63,179 bases of DNA from Chitinophagales bacterium (GTDB taxonomy: Bacteria > Bacteroidota > Bacteroidia > Chitinophagales > Chitinophagaceae): the NCBI GenBank assembly GCA_017303855.1, contig JAFLBL010000023.1, positions 1-63,179 of the forward strand, in the 5' to 3' direction. The translations under genes were made by a program, and so were the position numbers. The notes under the pieces were generated by a model. It did not search any database. It had not been told where the DNA came from and saw nothing but the letters and a program-made list of their open reading frames with translations. Shown piece by piece: positions 61,713 to 63,179 of the stretch (its first letter is position 1; every line of letters begins with the position of its first letter).

Positions 61713-63179
61713 ATGCTGAAAAAAAGTCTCCAGCTATTTTTCCTCCTGTTCATCAGTTACCAACCCGTTTTTTCCCAGGGGCCTCCCTGCGGATTTGATT
61801 TGCAACTCAATCGCCAGCTGAACAATGTTCCCGGCTATGCCCGTCAGCTGGAGGAAAACGAATCCTTTATCAGTCGCATGATCAGCGAGCATCCTGAATG
61901 GATGCAGCCCGGATTCCGCACGGATATCGCCTACACTATTCCTGTTGTGGTGCATGTAATGCATACCGGGGGTGCCGTTGGAACCATTTATAACCCCACC
62001 GATGCCCAGATCAATGGTGCCATTGCCTACCTGAACCAGGTATATGCCGGTACCTATCCCGGTATGAGTGCTCCGGTAGAAGGCGGCGGCGTGGTGAATA
62101 TGGAAGTACAATTTGCCCTGGCACAACGGACACCATCCTGTGGTGCCACCAACGGCATTGAACGGATCAACGCCTCTTCACTGGCCAACTACACGAACTT
62201 CGGCATCAATGTGGACAATTCGAACGGCACGCCCGAAATTGATCTGAAAAATCTGTCCCGCTGGAATACCAGCAACTACTATAATATCTGGCTGGTAAAT
62301 AAAATTGATGGTGCCGACGGAACCTCCGGTCAGTTCATTGCCGGCTTTGCTTATTTCCCGGGCTCCTCCTCCAGCCTGGATGGTACCATTATGCTGGCCA
62401 CCCAAATGGTTGCCGGACAAAAAACCCTTCCTCATGAAATCGGTCATGCCCTGAACCTCTATCACCCATTCCAGGGTTCGGCCGATAATACACAATGCCC
62501 GGCCAACGCCACCTGTTCCACACAAGGCGACCGGGTATGTGATACCGATCCGATCTACAATAATTTAAATTCCGTTACCGGGATCTATAGTTTTGCCTGC
62601 CGCACTGGTGCCAATACCTGTGCCAGTCCCAACAACTACACAATTAACACAGAGAGTAACTTTATGAGCTACACGAACTGTTATACCTTATTTACCAACG
62701 GGCAAAAAGCCAGAACCCAGGCCGCTATGTTACTGGCATCCCGGGCCAGTCTGGTGGATCCTTCCAATTTGGCACTGGTTCCCTGTGGTACCAGTATCAA
62801 TTTTGCCCTGGGTACCGCCGCACAAACAGAAAGTACAGGAGGTACCCTTACCGGGTGCCGTCGTTATACGGATTATACTTACCAGATGACGATCGGCGCG
62901 GCGCCCTCTGCTACGGCTACGGCCACTTTAACCTATGGCGGTACCGCAGTTAAAGGACTCGATTATGATATTACCACCAATGGGGATTTCGCCAGTCCCA
63001 GTGATGTACTCACTTTTACCAATGGCTCCACCACGGCCCAGAATTTTACCGTACGGGTGTATGATGATGCCAATGTGGAAGCCGCGGAAACCATTGTACT
63101 GAATTTTACCCTCAACAATGGCGGAGGCGATGCAACTACGGGCACCAGTTCCCCCACCCTTACCATTACTTTATCAGAT
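61713..63179 (+). CDS. M43-type (pappalysin) zinc metalloprotease, 3' end outside window
   Basis: The frame is open from the ATG at 61713 to the last base (489 codons) and continues beyond the window. A signal peptide ends near PVFSQ. After a prodomain-like part (IPVVVHVMHTGG) the zinc motif HEIGHALNLYH gives H241, E242, H245 and H251, and FMSYTNC with M318 is the met-turn. From about residue 380 a Calx-beta/Fn-like strand-rich domain begins (TATLTYGGTAVKGLDYD). It is a secreted protease, very likely with a T9SS signal at the unseen C-terminus. Confidence 0.88.
   Translation, partial: MLKKSLQLFFLLFISYQPVFSQGPPCGFDLQLNRQLNNVPGYARQLEENESFISRMISEHPEWMQPGFRTDIAYTIPVVVHVMHTGGAVGTIYNPTDAQINGAIAYLNQVYAGTYPGMSAPVEGGGVVNMEVQFALAQRTPSCGATNGIERINASSLANYTNFGINVDNSNGTPEIDLKNLSRWNTSNYYNIWLVNKIDGADGTSGQFIAGFAYFPGSSSSLDGTIMLATQMVAGQKTLPHEIGHALNLYHPFQGSADNTQCPANATCSTQGDRVCDTDPIYNNLNSVTGIYSFACRTGANTCASPNNYTINTESNFMSYTNCYTLFTNGQKARTQAAMLLASRASLVDPSNLALVPCGTSINFALGTAAQTESTGGTLTGCRRYTDYTYQMTIGAAPSATATATLTYGGTAVKGLDYDITTNGDFASPSDVLTFTNGSTTAQNFTVRVYDDANVEAAETIVLNFTLNNGGGDATTGTSSPTLTITLSD

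Overview
The window reads as chromosomal DNA of a Bacteroidota bacterium, most like Chitinophagaceae (this rank is inferred from gene content, not from a search). Supporting signs are type IX secretion (T9SS) C-terminal sorting domains on several secreted proteins, an Oar-like TonB-dependent receptor, promoters of the TTG-N(18-22)-TAnnTTTG type, weak ribosome binding sites, and lipoproteins with short lipoboxes. There are no rRNA genes, insertion sequences, phage genes or CRISPR arrays. One tRNA gene is present (tRNA-Arg, anticodon ACG), with a decayed tRNA-like copy beside it.

Layout. 1-2007: end of pfkA and all of pyk (lower glycolysis). 2057-11183: two divergent operons that together look like a 3-keto-glycoside pathway: a GMC dehydrogenase with its Tat-exported small subunit, a c-type cytochrome lipoprotein, a DUF1080 (3-keto-disaccharide hydrolase-like) lipoprotein, a Gfo/Idh/MocA oxidoreductase, three TIM-barrel isomerase-like proteins and an MFS permease. 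11355-14612: an Oar-like TonB-dependent receptor. 14682-19931: cutC, a glycosylasparaginase-type hydrolase, a flavin reductase, two pirins and an NTF2-like protein. 19982-24326: a GH20 hexosaminidase followed by a NagB/PIG-L fusion (amino sugar use). 24380-25132: a BI-1-like membrane protein.

25564-31242 is the most intriguing block: an exported caspase-like protease with about 17 TPR units, divergent from a CHASE2 sensor that lacks an output domain and an exported FecR-like/TPR protein. A perfect inverted repeat with a GAAA loop lies in the shared promoter region. 31399-42461 holds housekeeping genes: a two-subunit M16 peptidase pair, rlmH, rhomboid, tilS, etfBA, a bifunctional nuclease, ispE, queD and rocD.

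42555-63179 holds secreted proteins (a T9SS type A protein, a type B protein, a metzincin with Ig-like repeats, and an M43-type protease cut by the window end), an amino acid permease, a TlpA-like thioredoxin protein, an ABC-F ATPase with one degenerate ATP site, an AT-rich orphan lipoprotein, and groES-groEL.

A second theme is intergenic. Many gaps carry short 7-8 nt tandem arrays, often as a left arm and a reverse-complement right arm around a unique core. There are at least four motif families. They sit against or inside stop codons and even between genes of the same operon (etfB-etfA, groES-groEL). Nothing in the usual feature list explains them.
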